Below are positions 1-7,928 of a stretch of DNA of 27,620 nt, in pieces. Source of the stretch: a virus; the IMG/VR virus record IMGVR_UViG_3300038856_000006, positions 6,779 through 34,398 of that record; one strand, written 5' to 3'. The notes beneath the pieces were generated by a model. That model saw only the letters and a list, made by a program, of their open reading frames with translations. It searched no databases and had not been told where the DNA came from. Positions within the stretch are counted from its first letter, which is position 1, and each line of letters opens with the position of its first letter. The translations under genes and the position numbers were made by a program.

Positions 1-255
1 GAAGATTACTTTAAAAAACATAACATCCAAAACCTTGAAGGGTTTAGTGCAGGAGTTTTTGAAATTGAAGAAGAGGGACAGATATTCTTTGAACGTAGAT
101 ACATAAAAGGGGGCATTATAGCGCATGAATGTAACCACTTAATAAATCAGGCTTTTAACTGGATACGTTACACTCCTGACCCATATAACGACGAGATGCA
201 ATCTTATTTTCTTGAATGGGCCTTCGATCAGATTGAAGAAATAGCAAAAAAATGA
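1..255 (+). CDS. Metallopeptidase-like phage protein, C-terminal part
   Basis: The reading frame is open from base 1 and stops with TGA at 253-255, so only the last 84 residues are visible and the start lies outside the window. Residues 41-48 carry GIIAHECNH, an HExxH-type zinc motif (H-E-C-N-H), followed about 18 residues later by an acidic stretch (DPYNDEMQSY) and an aromatic C-terminus. This layout recalls small phage proteins that keep an HExxH motif and a nearby Glu as a third ligand. The substrate is unknown. It could be a virion or assembly protease, or an inactive fold. Base composition is ordinary, with TG and CA common, unlike the gene that follows. I am fairly sure it is coding; the peptidase role is inference. 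Confidence 0.6.
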   Translation, partial: EDYFKKHNIQNLEGFSAGVFEIEEEGQIFFERRYIKGGIIAHECNHLINQAFNWIRYTPDPYNDEMQSYFLEWAFDQIEEIAKK

Positions 256-285
256 AAAAAGTATTTCAATTATGAAGTACTGTTT
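256..285 (+). terminator. Hairpin after the metallopeptidase-like gene
   Basis: AGTATTTCA (260-268) pairs with TGAAGTACT (273-281) with one G-T wobble, around a 4-base loop. Flanking A and T bases (256-258 and 283-285) could extend the stem. The T tail is only three bases, so this may be a weak terminator or an operator ahead of the structural operon rather than a full intrinsic terminator. The AT-rich stretch 286-334 could hold a promoter, but I see no convincing consensus. Confidence 0.35.
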
Positions 286-334
286 AGATTAACTATAATT
301 TATACAAAACTTAGTGTTAATAAGTAAAAGTTAT

Positions 335-955
335 ATGAAATTATTTAACCCCTTTAAAAAGCGACAGCCTAATACGGCTCTTCATCCGGATATTAAGAGG
401 CTTATATCTAAGGTTAAGACCGTTAAGGATAAGGACGGAGCTAAGATCGACCTCTATATGTTTAATACTCCATTCGATATGCCCGCCGGTAGATACTCAG
501 CACTTAACGAGTTTATCGAAGACTATAGAAGAGGCTTAGACCGGGACGAGCTTAAGGTCTATATTAACGAGCTTATCAAGAACCTCGATAATGATACTAT
601 CTCGGTTAAACAGTTATCGGATACGCTAATAGTCCTAAAGTGGATGGCTCAACGCCTAGCTATAGCGGTAGACGTAGACCTGGTACTCCGGATAATAAGC
701 GCCTCGCTCTTTACGGTAGATGAAGACCTAACCGAATACGACTACGACTACGGTAGTTATAAGATAGAGCTTATCGAGAAAAACGGGTTAAGCGCTTTTT
801 TTTTACACGAGCCTTTAAGGAGATACTGGACGCAAACCGATATATCGAAGGACGATTTGGAGATACTTATGGAGCAGAGGAAGATAAAACGTCAGGTATT
901 GAAAGAGCTAACCGAGATGGGAATGTTGCGAGGAGGTATAACGACCGGGCAATAA
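335..955 (+). CDS. Tail assembly chaperone, short (G-like) form
   Basis: This 206-residue product is translated without frameshifting. I chose ATG 335 (MKLFNPFKKRQP) over an in-frame GTG at 314. It lies directly upstream of the tape measure gene, where long-tailed phages encode the chaperone pair (lambda G and GT) that coats the tape measure during tail assembly. The protein is charged and helical with no membrane segment. A run of nine T at 796-804 holds the heptamer T TTT TTA in frame. The -1 frame beyond it is open to 1113 but has no start codon until 1021, so a fused longer product is expected. The family assignment rests on position and the frameshift, since I see no diagnostic motif. 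Confidence 0.7.
   Translation: MKLFNPFKKRQPNTALHPDIKRLISKVKTVKDKDGAKIDLYMFNTPFDMPAGRYSALNEFIEDYRRGLDRDELKVYINELIKNLDNDTISVKQLSDTLIVLKWMAQRLAIAVDVDLVLRIISASLFTVDEDLTEYDYDYGSYKIELIEKNGLSAFFLHEPLRRYWTQTDISKDDLEILMEQRKIKRQVLKELTEMGMLRGGITTGQ
799..805 (+). promoter_or_regulatory. Programmed -1 frameshift slippery site
   Basis: In the frame of the upstream gene the bases read T TTT TTA, the classic X XXY YYZ slippery heptamer, inside a longer run of nine T (796-804). Slipping back one base after the Leu codon 803-805 continues translation at 805 in an open frame that ends at 1111-1113. Transcriptional slippage on the T run could give the same product. No clear downstream stem or pseudoknot was identified by eye. 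Confidence 0.65.
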
Positions 956-1113
956 ATAACCATAAATTTTACTTAACTTTAACTAACTTTAACCCGTCCC
1001 TAATAAGGGAGCTGAAGAAAATGGACGTCATAAGGTTTAACGAATACCTTAAGCTCCTAAAGGCTGAGACTCAGCGACAAAATAGTAAAAAAGCTAACAA
1101 GTGGCGCAAGTAA
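805..1113 (+). CDS. T-like extension of the tail assembly chaperone (reached by -1 frameshift)
   Basis: This frame is open from 763 to a TAA at 1111-1113, but its first start codon is ATG 1021, which would give only 30 residues. Read from the slippery site it adds about 102 residues to the first 157 of the upstream gene, a fusion of about 259. The extension begins TRAFKEILDANRYIEGRFGD and ends in a basic tail rich in Lys, Gln and Asn. Its middle (SLIRELKKMDVIRFNEYLKL) resembles the helical T part of phage tail chaperones, which binds the tape measure protein. It overlaps the tape measure start (GTG 1101) by 13 bases. It also fills an otherwise empty 145-base gap. Confidence 0.65.
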   Translation, partial: TRAFKEILDANRYIEGRFGDTYGAEEDKTSGIERANRDGNVARRYNDRAINNHKFYLTLTNFNPSLIRELKKMDVIRFNEYLKLLKAETQRQNSKKANKWRK

Positions 1114-2855
1114 GGATAGAGTACGTAGTCGACAAATCCCAGGTAGAGGCTGCAGATAAGGCTATAGGTAACTTAGATAAGTCTACGGACGACGCTAAAA
1201 AAGGGAGTGAAGAGCTAGAGGACGTTACTGGGAGTTTAGGAGATCAGTTAAAAAGTACCGCAAACCGGGTTAATATCATGGGCGTAGGCCTCGGAGATAT
1301 GGCTACAGGAGCAGCTAAATCTGCTAAGTCAGTAATAGGACTAACTAAAACATTCAAGCTTTTAAGGACAGCTATTATAGCTACTGGAATAGGGGCTTTG
1401 GTTATAGCTGTTACTTCTCTAGTTACCGCATTTACTAAAACACAAGCAGGAGGAGATAAATTAAATAAGCTATTTGGCCAGATTGGGGCCACTGTAGATG
1501 TATTAATTGGCCGTGTTGCTGATTTCGGTAAAGGATTACTAACTTTTTTGTCTGGTAACCTTGATGGTCTTTCCCAGATGGGAGACGCATTCAAAGGAAT
1601 AGGAGACGAGATAAGCGGAGCAGTAGATGACGCAAGTAAGCTATCAGACACTCTTGTACGTATAAGACAAATCGAAATAGAGGTAACAGAGGCTACAGCC
1701 AGGAGATCAAGACAGATTCAAGACCTTTTAATTATCACGCGAGACTTTACTAAAACTTTTGAAGAGCAACGTGAAGCATTACGTAAAGCAAACAAGTTAG
1801 AACTAGAGAACCAAAAGGACTTCGTAAGACTTGCTAAAGAAAGAGTATTACAAGCAGAGCAAGAGTTAGAGTTTACTCCTGAGACCTTACGTACTGATGA
1901 ACAAAGGCTTGAAGTAGCTCAAGCAAGAGCTAATTTAGAAGGAACGATTGCAGCTAGTACTGCTAAGCAAAGAGAGATATTAAACCGTCAAAATGAATTA
2001 GAGAGCAGGATTCTAGCTACTATAAATAAACAGAAAACTGCTATACAAGCTAAAGAAGATGCTAGGGTATCAGCTAGAGAAGCAGCATTAGAAAGAATAA
2101 GAGAGTTAGAACAAGGATTTGCTGAAAGTCAAGCAGAGCAAGAAGAAGAGAACTTTAAAGAAGAGCAAGACCGATTAGCTAAGAGAAGAGAAGTAATAGT
2201 TGAAAATGAAATTACACAAAGAGAAGAAGACCTAGAGCGGGAAAAGCAATACCAACAAAAAAGAGTAGAGTTAGACAGAGCTACTACACAAGCTATAGGT
2301 ACATCTTTATCGATATTATCCGGAGCGGTTAGTCAGTTCTTTGAAAAGGGGAGCGCTCAAGCTAAGGCATTTGCACTATTCCAGATCGGTATAAGTACCG
2401 CAGAGGCTATAGCTAAAGGTACTGCATCCTCTCAAAGCGTACCATTCCCGGGTAACCTTATCGCTACAGCAACTACTATCGCTACAGTATTAGGGAATAT
2501 AGCGCAAGCTAAGGCGCTAGTATCCGGCGCACAATTCGCGGACGGAGTAATTAATCTAGAGGGAGGGATTAGAGGTAAGGACTCTATACCCGCTTGGCTT
2601 ATGCCCGGCGAAAGCGTAATGACTACCGACGAAACGAGTAAGTTTTTACCGACCCTTACGGCTATCCGTAACGGCTCTATAGACCCTAGCCTGCTTAACG
2701 CGGTCTCTAATAACCCTAAGATAATCGACGCTACTAAGACGGTCAAAGTTCCGGGTGTATCCTTTAGCTGGGATGATAACGGGTTTAGCGCGTATTCGGT
2801 ACGTAAGAGTAAGCGAGTTAAGAAGAAACAAGGACGATATACTTGGAGGGCTTAA
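1101..2855 (+). CDS. Tail tape measure protein
   Basis: 584 residues from GTG 1101; the next in-frame Met is at residue 60, so the GTG start is preferred. It sets tail length and is threaded through the tail tube, probably helping DNA entry. Residues 1-60 are a charged helical start (VRIEYVVDKS). Residues 87-112 form a hydrophobic segment typical of tape measures. About 185-400 is coiled coil rich in Glu, Arg, Gln and Ala. The end has a Gly-rich motif (GGIRGKDSIPAWLMPGESVM) common in this family. At about 0.15 nm per residue the tail would be near 90 nm. The central part (about 1260-2460) has ordinary composition, while both ends carry the TG/CA-poor signature, suggesting replacement of the length-determining core. 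Confidence 0.88.
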   Translation: MAQVRIEYVVDKSQVEAADKAIGNLDKSTDDAKKGSEELEDVTGSLGDQLKSTANRVNIMGVGLGDMATGAAKSAKSVIGLTKTFKLLRTAIIATGIGALVIAVTSLVTAFTKTQAGGDKLNKLFGQIGATVDVLIGRVADFGKGLLTFLSGNLDGLSQMGDAFKGIGDEISGAVDDASKLSDTLVRIRQIEIEVTEATARRSRQIQDLLIITRDFTKTFEEQREALRKANKLELENQKDFVRLAKERVLQAEQELEFTPETLRTDEQRLEVAQARANLEGTIAASTAKQREILNRQNELESRILATINKQKTAIQAKEDARVSAREAALERIRELEQGFAESQAEQEEENFKEEQDRLAKRREVIVENEITQREEDLEREKQYQQKRVELDRATTQAIGTSLSILSGAVSQFFEKGSAQAKAFALFQIGISTAEAIAKGTASSQSVPFPGNLIATATTIATVLGNIAQAKALVSGAQFADGVINLEGGIRGKDSIPAWLMPGESVMTTDETSKFLPTLTAIRNGSIDPSLLNAVSNNPKIIDATKTVKVPGVSFSWDDNGFSAYSVRKSKRVKKKQGRYTWRA

Positions 2856-5105
2856 ATGAACTTTAGATTTATACTAACCTATAACGGGAACGATACGACG
2901 GTAACGGAGCCAAACGGCTTTACCTCGTTTAATAGTTTTATAAAGCGAGACTTTAACGCTCATGGGTTATTCTATCGATATATTAAGGGCGACCTTAGCT
3001 TAGATTTTTACGATGCAGGCAGAGAGGTACTAGAGAGCGCTTACGTAGCTGAAGGGCTAGACGCTCAGGTAACGCTAACGATCGATAGCCGGGAGGATGA
3101 ATTTAGCGCCTGGGTTAACGTCTTTACCGGTACTAGTATTATGAAAACCCGCGATTATACAGCTACTTACTTTGGTTGCGACTTCGAAGAGGTTAACGCG
3201 CTCTCTAAGATTATGAGCCGAAAGGACGAGGAGTACGATACCGATAAGGCGCGTACCTTAGACGGAGTAGCGATGTCGCCACCCTCTTTTACCTCGCTTA
3301 ACTACCAGCCTAAGGCTATTCTAGCTAAGACCGGCACATTATTTGAGATTAACGGAGCTGGATATACTACTAGCGGAGGTAGCGGGATATGGGCGCAGAA
3401 CCTCGGGACGATAGTAGCTAAAGGAGGAGCGAACGAGATAGAATTTACTAACGGAGATAAAGCCGACTATAATACCGGAGCGGTAGATACTACGGACGGA
3501 GTACAAGACGACGTTATACTACTTAACGCTGGCGCTGAGATGGACGTAGACCCGGTTATCGGTGATTACTCTTTTATTATAAACGTACGCGGTAATTGGA
3601 CCCTTGATAGCGCCTCGTCTAGCTCGGGAGTATTAGTACAACTACAGATTAAAGAATATACCGTTGACTCTGATGGCGTAGCTACCCTAGCTAGTACTAC
3701 TACCGTAACCGAGTCGTTACTACAGGAGAGCGTTACGACCGAGGCGACCTTTAACGTAGACGAGGGGAGCTTTACGGTAAGTACTTCTAAGAAGAGATAC
3801 GTATTAGCTCTTAACGTACAACCTAGTAGAGGTAGCGAAACCGCGAGCTTCACTATATCCGGGGAGGCTACTTTAGAGGTCCAATGGGATAGCTTATACC
3901 CGTCTAGTACGATACTCGCTCTACATATTCACGAGACACTAAAGAAAAACCTAGAGTATATCACTAGCGAAACTAACTTTTTATACTCGGAGGTCTTCGG
4001 ACGAACCGAGAACGGATACGCTACCGACGGTATCCTTAGCGATATGCTAGAAACGAACGGCTTTTTAATACGTAGATTCAATAGAGGGATAATTGGTAGC
4101 CTAGAGACAAGGCTAGAGAGCCTTAACGCTATCTTTAGTATCGGTCATGGTATTCAGTACGACGACTATACTAAATCGAGCTATCAATACCGGGTAGAGC
4201 CTACCGAGTACTGGTATAAAGACTCTGAGCTACTAGTAATAGCTGACTACGAAATAGATAGCTACTCCGAGGAGTTCGCTACCGACTTAGAATTTAATCA
4301 AATCCGGATAGGCTATAAAGACTACGCTAAGGATGAGGACTTAAGCGCCTCGCTATATGACTTTAATACAGAGCACGGGTATTCGCTACCCTTAGAGTAC
4401 TTAGTACCTAGAAACGATAGCGGGGAGCCTATAATATTCGGGTTAATATCCGAGTATATCGCTAGCGACTACTTATGGGAGGTTACGCGCCGGGTTCAGT
4501 TCGAGCAGGAGCCTAATAAAACGAGTAACCTAGATGAAGACCTTTTTATAGTTCAGGTTAAGAACGACTACCCGAACTATACGCAACTAACGGTAGCTGA
4601 CGCTATAGAGAACGTTACCGGCCTTGAAAATAGCGCGACCTCGTTTAACTTTTTACTTAACCCTCGCTATAACTTCTATAATCATTCGAGGGTTATAAAT
4701 TCCGTCCTGTTTAGGAAGCCTCTAAGCGATGATATCTATAATACCTACGCTAGGGTTAATAAGGACTTTTCGTTTAACTACCAGGCCGGATATGACGCCG
4801 TACTAGGCGATACGACGAAACGCTTAGCTAGTATGAGCGATGATATGCGTATAGATGAGTACGGGCAGGGGTTAAGGTTATTCGAGCCGGTTTTTATCTC
4901 GTTTAAAACCGGTCTAACGCAAGCGGAGGTTAACAACCTTATAGACGCGCACCAGAACGGAGCGAGCAGTGCTAACTACGGGTATATTACGATAACTAAC
5001 CCGGACGGCGATACGGTAACCGGCTGGCTTATGGAGCTTACCTATAATCCTATCGACAGAATAGCTAGCTTTACGTTAATTAAACGAGCAACTAACTACG
5101 TATAA
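2856..5105 (+). CDS. Distal tail / baseplate hub-like structural protein
   Basis: 749 residues, starting directly after the tape measure stop. Position and size fit the tail tip protein that joins the tube to the fibres. The N-terminal 130 residues (FILTYNGNDTTV, then DLSLDF and repeated short strands) look like a distal-tail beta domain. The middle is Ser/Thr-rich beta structure. The C-terminal half has Tyr-rich mixed segments ending in NPIDRIASFTLIKR, a pattern seen where hub proteins finish on a beta sandwich. No enzyme motif is visible. The gene is strongly TG/CA-poor throughout. The structural role is likely; the exact part (Dit, hub or both) is inferred from gene order. Confidence 0.6.
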   Translation: MNFRFILTYNGNDTTVTEPNGFTSFNSFIKRDFNAHGLFYRYIKGDLSLDFYDAGREVLESAYVAEGLDAQVTLTIDSREDEFSAWVNVFTGTSIMKTRDYTATYFGCDFEEVNALSKIMSRKDEEYDTDKARTLDGVAMSPPSFTSLNYQPKAILAKTGTLFEINGAGYTTSGGSGIWAQNLGTIVAKGGANEIEFTNGDKADYNTGAVDTTDGVQDDVILLNAGAEMDVDPVIGDYSFIINVRGNWTLDSASSSSGVLVQLQIKEYTVDSDGVATLASTTTVTESLLQESVTTEATFNVDEGSFTVSTSKKRYVLALNVQPSRGSETASFTISGEATLEVQWDSLYPSSTILALHIHETLKKNLEYITSETNFLYSEVFGRTENGYATDGILSDMLETNGFLIRRFNRGIIGSLETRLESLNAIFSIGHGIQYDDYTKSSYQYRVEPTEYWYKDSELLVIADYEIDSYSEEFATDLEFNQIRIGYKDYAKDEDLSASLYDFNTEHGYSLPLEYLVPRNDSGEPIIFGLISEYIASDYLWEVTRRVQFEQEPNKTSNLDEDLFIVQVKNDYPNYTQLTVADAIENVTGLENSATSFNFLLNPRYNFYNHSRVINSVLFRKPLSDDIYNTYARVNKDFSFNYQAGYDAVLGDTTKRLASMSDDMRIDEYGQGLRLFEPVFISFKTGLTQAEVNNLIDAHQNGASSANYGYITITNPDGDTVTGWLMELTYNPIDRIASFTLIKRATNYV

Positions 5106-5309
5106 ATGGCTTACAGACGAGTAATAACCGATAAAAACTACGTAAGGTGGAATAAAATTTACGGAGCTTATACGCTCGAAGACTTAAGAGAGGACGGACT
5201 ACCGCCATACGAAGTGCCGGAGGACGACCTAACTAACGCAATAACAACCGAAGATGGAGAGCCTATAACAACTGAAGATGGGTTCTTTTTCGTAACTGAA
5301 GACGCATGA
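5106..5309 (+). CDS. Small tail accessory protein with a TTEDG repeat
   Basis: 67 residues, starting the base after the hub stop and overlapping the next gene by ATGA. Residues 12-35 (YVRWNKIYGAYTLEDLREDG then LPPY) match the start of the protein at 7386, pointing to a shared small module. The C-terminus repeats TTEDGE and TTEDGF and then ends in TEDA, an acidic repeat style often found in short phage tail proteins. No signal peptide or membrane segment. It may be an adaptor between the tail tip and the fibre. Its function is not recognised. Confidence 0.6.
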   Translation: MAYRRVITDKNYVRWNKIYGAYTLEDLREDGLPPYEVPEDDLTNAITTEDGEPITTEDGFFFVTEDA

Positions 5310-7372
5310 AAAAACTACTTTTAATACTACTTACCTTAACGGCGCTTTATAGTAAGGCGCAGATTAAGATATCAGAGCTCGATAGCGTAGGGGCTGGAGC
5401 GCTAACGGACGCTTACTACTTTCCGGTAGTCGACCCTAACGAGGGTAGCCCGTCTGCACGTAATAAACGGCTTAGTATATTCAGACTAGATCAACGCTAC
5501 CCGATTAATAGCGACCTATTTAACGGAGCTAGCCAATACCGGTTCGGGATAGTTAACGCTGCAGGGGACGGTTTTAACTTCCCTAGTACGCTAACTTACG
5601 TATCAGGAGCTCTAACGCAAATAGGGACGGTAGGTATATCTAACCCTACAGCTGGAGCTCTAACCCTTAGCGTAATCGAGAATGACGTAACCGGTACTGA
5701 CATAGAGGTCCAGCGATGGGATACTCAGAACGCGCAGGCTAGCGCGCAACTAGGCTTATATGCCTCTGACCTATCGGTAACTACTCCGGACTGGACCCTA
5801 GAAACTGGAACCGGGCAGGCTATTATTATAAGCGGAGACGGAGGTAACCAGTCTATTAGCGTTAACGATACCGATATAAATATAGCTGGGACGTTAGACT
5901 TACAAAATAACTTAATCGATAACGTAGACCAGATAAACATAGTAGCCGGAGGTAGTCAGGATGTGCAGATTACGGCGCAACAAAACGACATACTCGTACA
6001 AGGAGGGACAGCCAGTACGGACTTTATATTTGAGATTGCAGCGCAAGGTAACGACGGGCTCGACGATGTAGGCTTTGAGGTAGACGCGGTTGGTACTGTA
6101 GGAGGAGGAAACAGAGAGGATTTATGGCTTGGCTGGGATTCAGGTAACAGTCAATTTGAAATCAGATCCGAAGCACAAGGAAGCGGAACGGCCAGGGCTT
6201 TGAGTTTATTTACTTCCGGTAATGCTGGTCAGCTTGACTTGAATACGGATGGGACTACGAGTTTAGGCGGTAACACCGATATAAGCGGAGACTTGACTTT
6301 AATTGGTGGAGGAACTGGTGCAGGTGTAAACTCGAAAAATATTTTTAGGCTAGAGTCAACGGCAGGATTTTTTGATAATGTAAGAATAGAGTCTGAAAAA
6401 AGGGGTGCCCCATCAGACGTATCAGGAAGCCTCCATTTTTACACTGTAGTCGCAGGTCTGGAAGTTGAGGCATTAGAATTACCGGCAAGCGGAGGAGCAA
6501 ATATTACAGGAGACGTAGACATAAGCGGAGATTTGACCGTTGACTCAGGAGCCGGAGGATCGGGTTCTGTTTTTGGAGGCGCAACCGGAGGCGCACAGGG
6601 AGCAGGAACGATCAACGCTGAAGGGCTTTATGTGGATGGGGTGGCGGTTGGTTCGGGAAGCGTTACAAGTTCATCCGGGTCTAGTGTTGATAATAGGTTG
6701 GTTACATTTGATGGAACAAGCGGAGAAATAATACAAGATGGAACTAGCTGGGTTGCAGAAACAAGTAATATAACACATAGCAGTGGAACTAGTTTGCGCG
6801 GAGGGACAACTAATACCTCTGGCTTATTTTTAGCTAGCGGTGCCAACGTAAGAATAGGTGGCGCATCTGCTTCAGCCGGAGGGAATTACTTGCAAATAGG
6901 TAATGGCACAGCTCCAACGGGTGGAGTAAGTAATCAGGTTTGGCTATACGCTGAGGACGTATCATCTAGTTCAGAGCTAAAAGTTAGGGATGAAGCTGGA
7001 AATATTACCGTACTATCTGATATCGAATCAGGAGATACTAGCCCTACACCAAATGGAGATATAAATTGTACCTCAGGAACAGGGTATTTAAAATATACCA
7101 GAGTAGGTGACGAGGTTAGCTGGTCTATTACATGGCCGGTAACTACGGGAGGGCTAGTTGGTAACTCTAATTTTGATATACCGATACCGATATCTTCTAC
7201 TTTTACGGTTGCGCGAGATGTAATAGGCGCAGGCTCCTCTAGTACAACTAATGCGGGGAACGTTTACGCTACCGCGGATACCGGAGGAAACGAGATACAA
7301 ATAAACTTTAGAACGTTAAGCACTAGTGTATCCACTACTATTTACGCTTCGGGGCATTATATTATAAAATAA
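5306..7372 (+). CDS. Tail fibre / spike-like protein with N-terminal signal peptide
   Basis: 688 residues. The first 19 (MKKLLLILLTLTALYSKAQ) form a textbook Sec signal with likely cleavage after Lys-Ala, unusual for a protein meant for a cytoplasmically assembled virion. After it come IKISELDS and a long Gly/Ser/Thr/Asn-rich region with recurring beta motifs, including two DISGDLT units near residues 325 and 405, as in fibre shafts or beta-helix spikes. The C-terminal 110 residues (from GDTSPTPNGD) look like a compact beta tip with Trp and aromatic residues, probably receptor binding. Position between tail-tip genes supports a fibre. Composition switches from TG/CA-poor to ordinary at about 6000-6080 and back at about 7130, so the middle seems imported. 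An exported fibre homologue or surface adhesin is the alternative. Confidence 0.65.
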   Translation: MKKLLLILLTLTALYSKAQIKISELDSVGAGALTDAYYFPVVDPNEGSPSARNKRLSIFRLDQRYPINSDLFNGASQYRFGIVNAAGDGFNFPSTLTYVSGALTQIGTVGISNPTAGALTLSVIENDVTGTDIEVQRWDTQNAQASAQLGLYASDLSVTTPDWTLETGTGQAIIISGDGGNQSISVNDTDINIAGTLDLQNNLIDNVDQINIVAGGSQDVQITAQQNDILVQGGTASTDFIFEIAAQGNDGLDDVGFEVDAVGTVGGGNREDLWLGWDSGNSQFEIRSEAQGSGTARALSLFTSGNAGQLDLNTDGTTSLGGNTDISGDLTLIGGGTGAGVNSKNIFRLESTAGFFDNVRIESEKRGAPSDVSGSLHFYTVVAGLEVEALELPASGGANITGDVDISGDLTVDSGAGGSGSVFGGATGGAQGAGTINAEGLYVDGVAVGSGSVTSSSGSSVDNRLVTFDGTSGEIIQDGTSWVAETSNITHSSGTSLRGGTTNTSGLFLASGANVRIGGASASAGGNYLQIGNGTAPTGGVSNQVWLYAEDVSSSSELKVRDEAGNITVLSDIESGDTSPTPNGDINCTSGTGYLKYTRVGDEVSWSITWPVTTGGLVGNSNFDIPIPISSTFTVARDVIGAGSSSTTNAGNVYATADTGGNEIQINFRTLSTSVSTTIYASGHYIIK

Positions 7373-7385
7373 CTAACTTTACGCT

Positions 7386-7928
7386 ATGGCAACGGTATTA
7401 GATATTAACGAGAATAACCTAGTTAAATGGCTTAAAGTAGAGGGCTCGCTTACTTTAGCGGATTTAAGAGCTAGCGGTATTCCGGAGTATACCGATAATA
7501 TAGTAGTAGACTTCGGTAGCTTTAGCTTTAGTGAGGACTTTTCGAATAACGATAATAACTGGGATTTAGACGGAGGTCAATTACAGATATCCGGAGGAGT
7601 ACTAGAGAATAATGGTACGCTAGGAGGCGGGATAGTTACCGCTACATTACCGGATATATACCCAGTATACGGCACATATACCCTATCCGCACGTAGCCTT
7701 AATATGACCTCTGTCTCCGGGCTCCCTACTATGACCGTAGAGGTAGTAGATAAATTTGGTACCGTAGTAGCTAGTATAAGCTTTACCGACGGAGAGACTA
7801 ACGACCCAAAGGAATCGACCGGTATTTTAATAAAAGGAGGTAAGCATATAATCCGGGTAGTATTCGACCCTACTTTAGGCTCGATATTTAACTACGAGCT
7901 AACGAGTTTAAGCCTAATAAAGCAATGA
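7386..7928 (+). CDS. Tail accessory protein with beta-sandwich, possibly carbohydrate-binding
   Basis: 180 residues. The first 35 residues (LVKWLKVEGSLTLADLRASG then IPEY) repeat the module at the start of the 67-residue protein at 5106. Residues 45-180 are strand-rich: FSEDFSNNDNNWDLDGGQL followed by GG turns and alternating hydrophobic residues, similar in look to jelly-roll carbohydrate-binding modules that begin with an Asp-Phe-Ser-like strand. It overlaps the next gene by ATGA. A fibre-attached lectin or fibre tip cap would fit. The gene is TG/CA-poor like the tail genes around it. The carbohydrate-binding role is a guess from pattern only. Confidence 0.55.
   Translation: MATVLDINENNLVKWLKVEGSLTLADLRASGIPEYTDNIVVDFGSFSFSEDFSNNDNNWDLDGGQLQISGGVLENNGTLGGGIVTATLPDIYPVYGTYTLSARSLNMTSVSGLPTMTVEVVDKFGTVVASISFTDGETNDPKESTGILIKGGKHIIRVVFDPTLGSIFNYELTSLSLIKQ

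Noticed and set aside
314-334. GTG start for the tail chaperone gene
   Set aside because: ATG 335 is a better start with an A-rich upstream; the seven extra residues look like leader translation.
1244-1651. Minus-strand ORF inside the tape measure gene, and similar minus-strand ORFs elsewhere
   Set aside because: All mirror well-supported + strand genes and show no motif or start context of their own.
6540-6731. 63-codon + strand ORF in the fibre gene
   Set aside because: It lies in another frame of a well-supported long gene, and its protein has no domain pattern.
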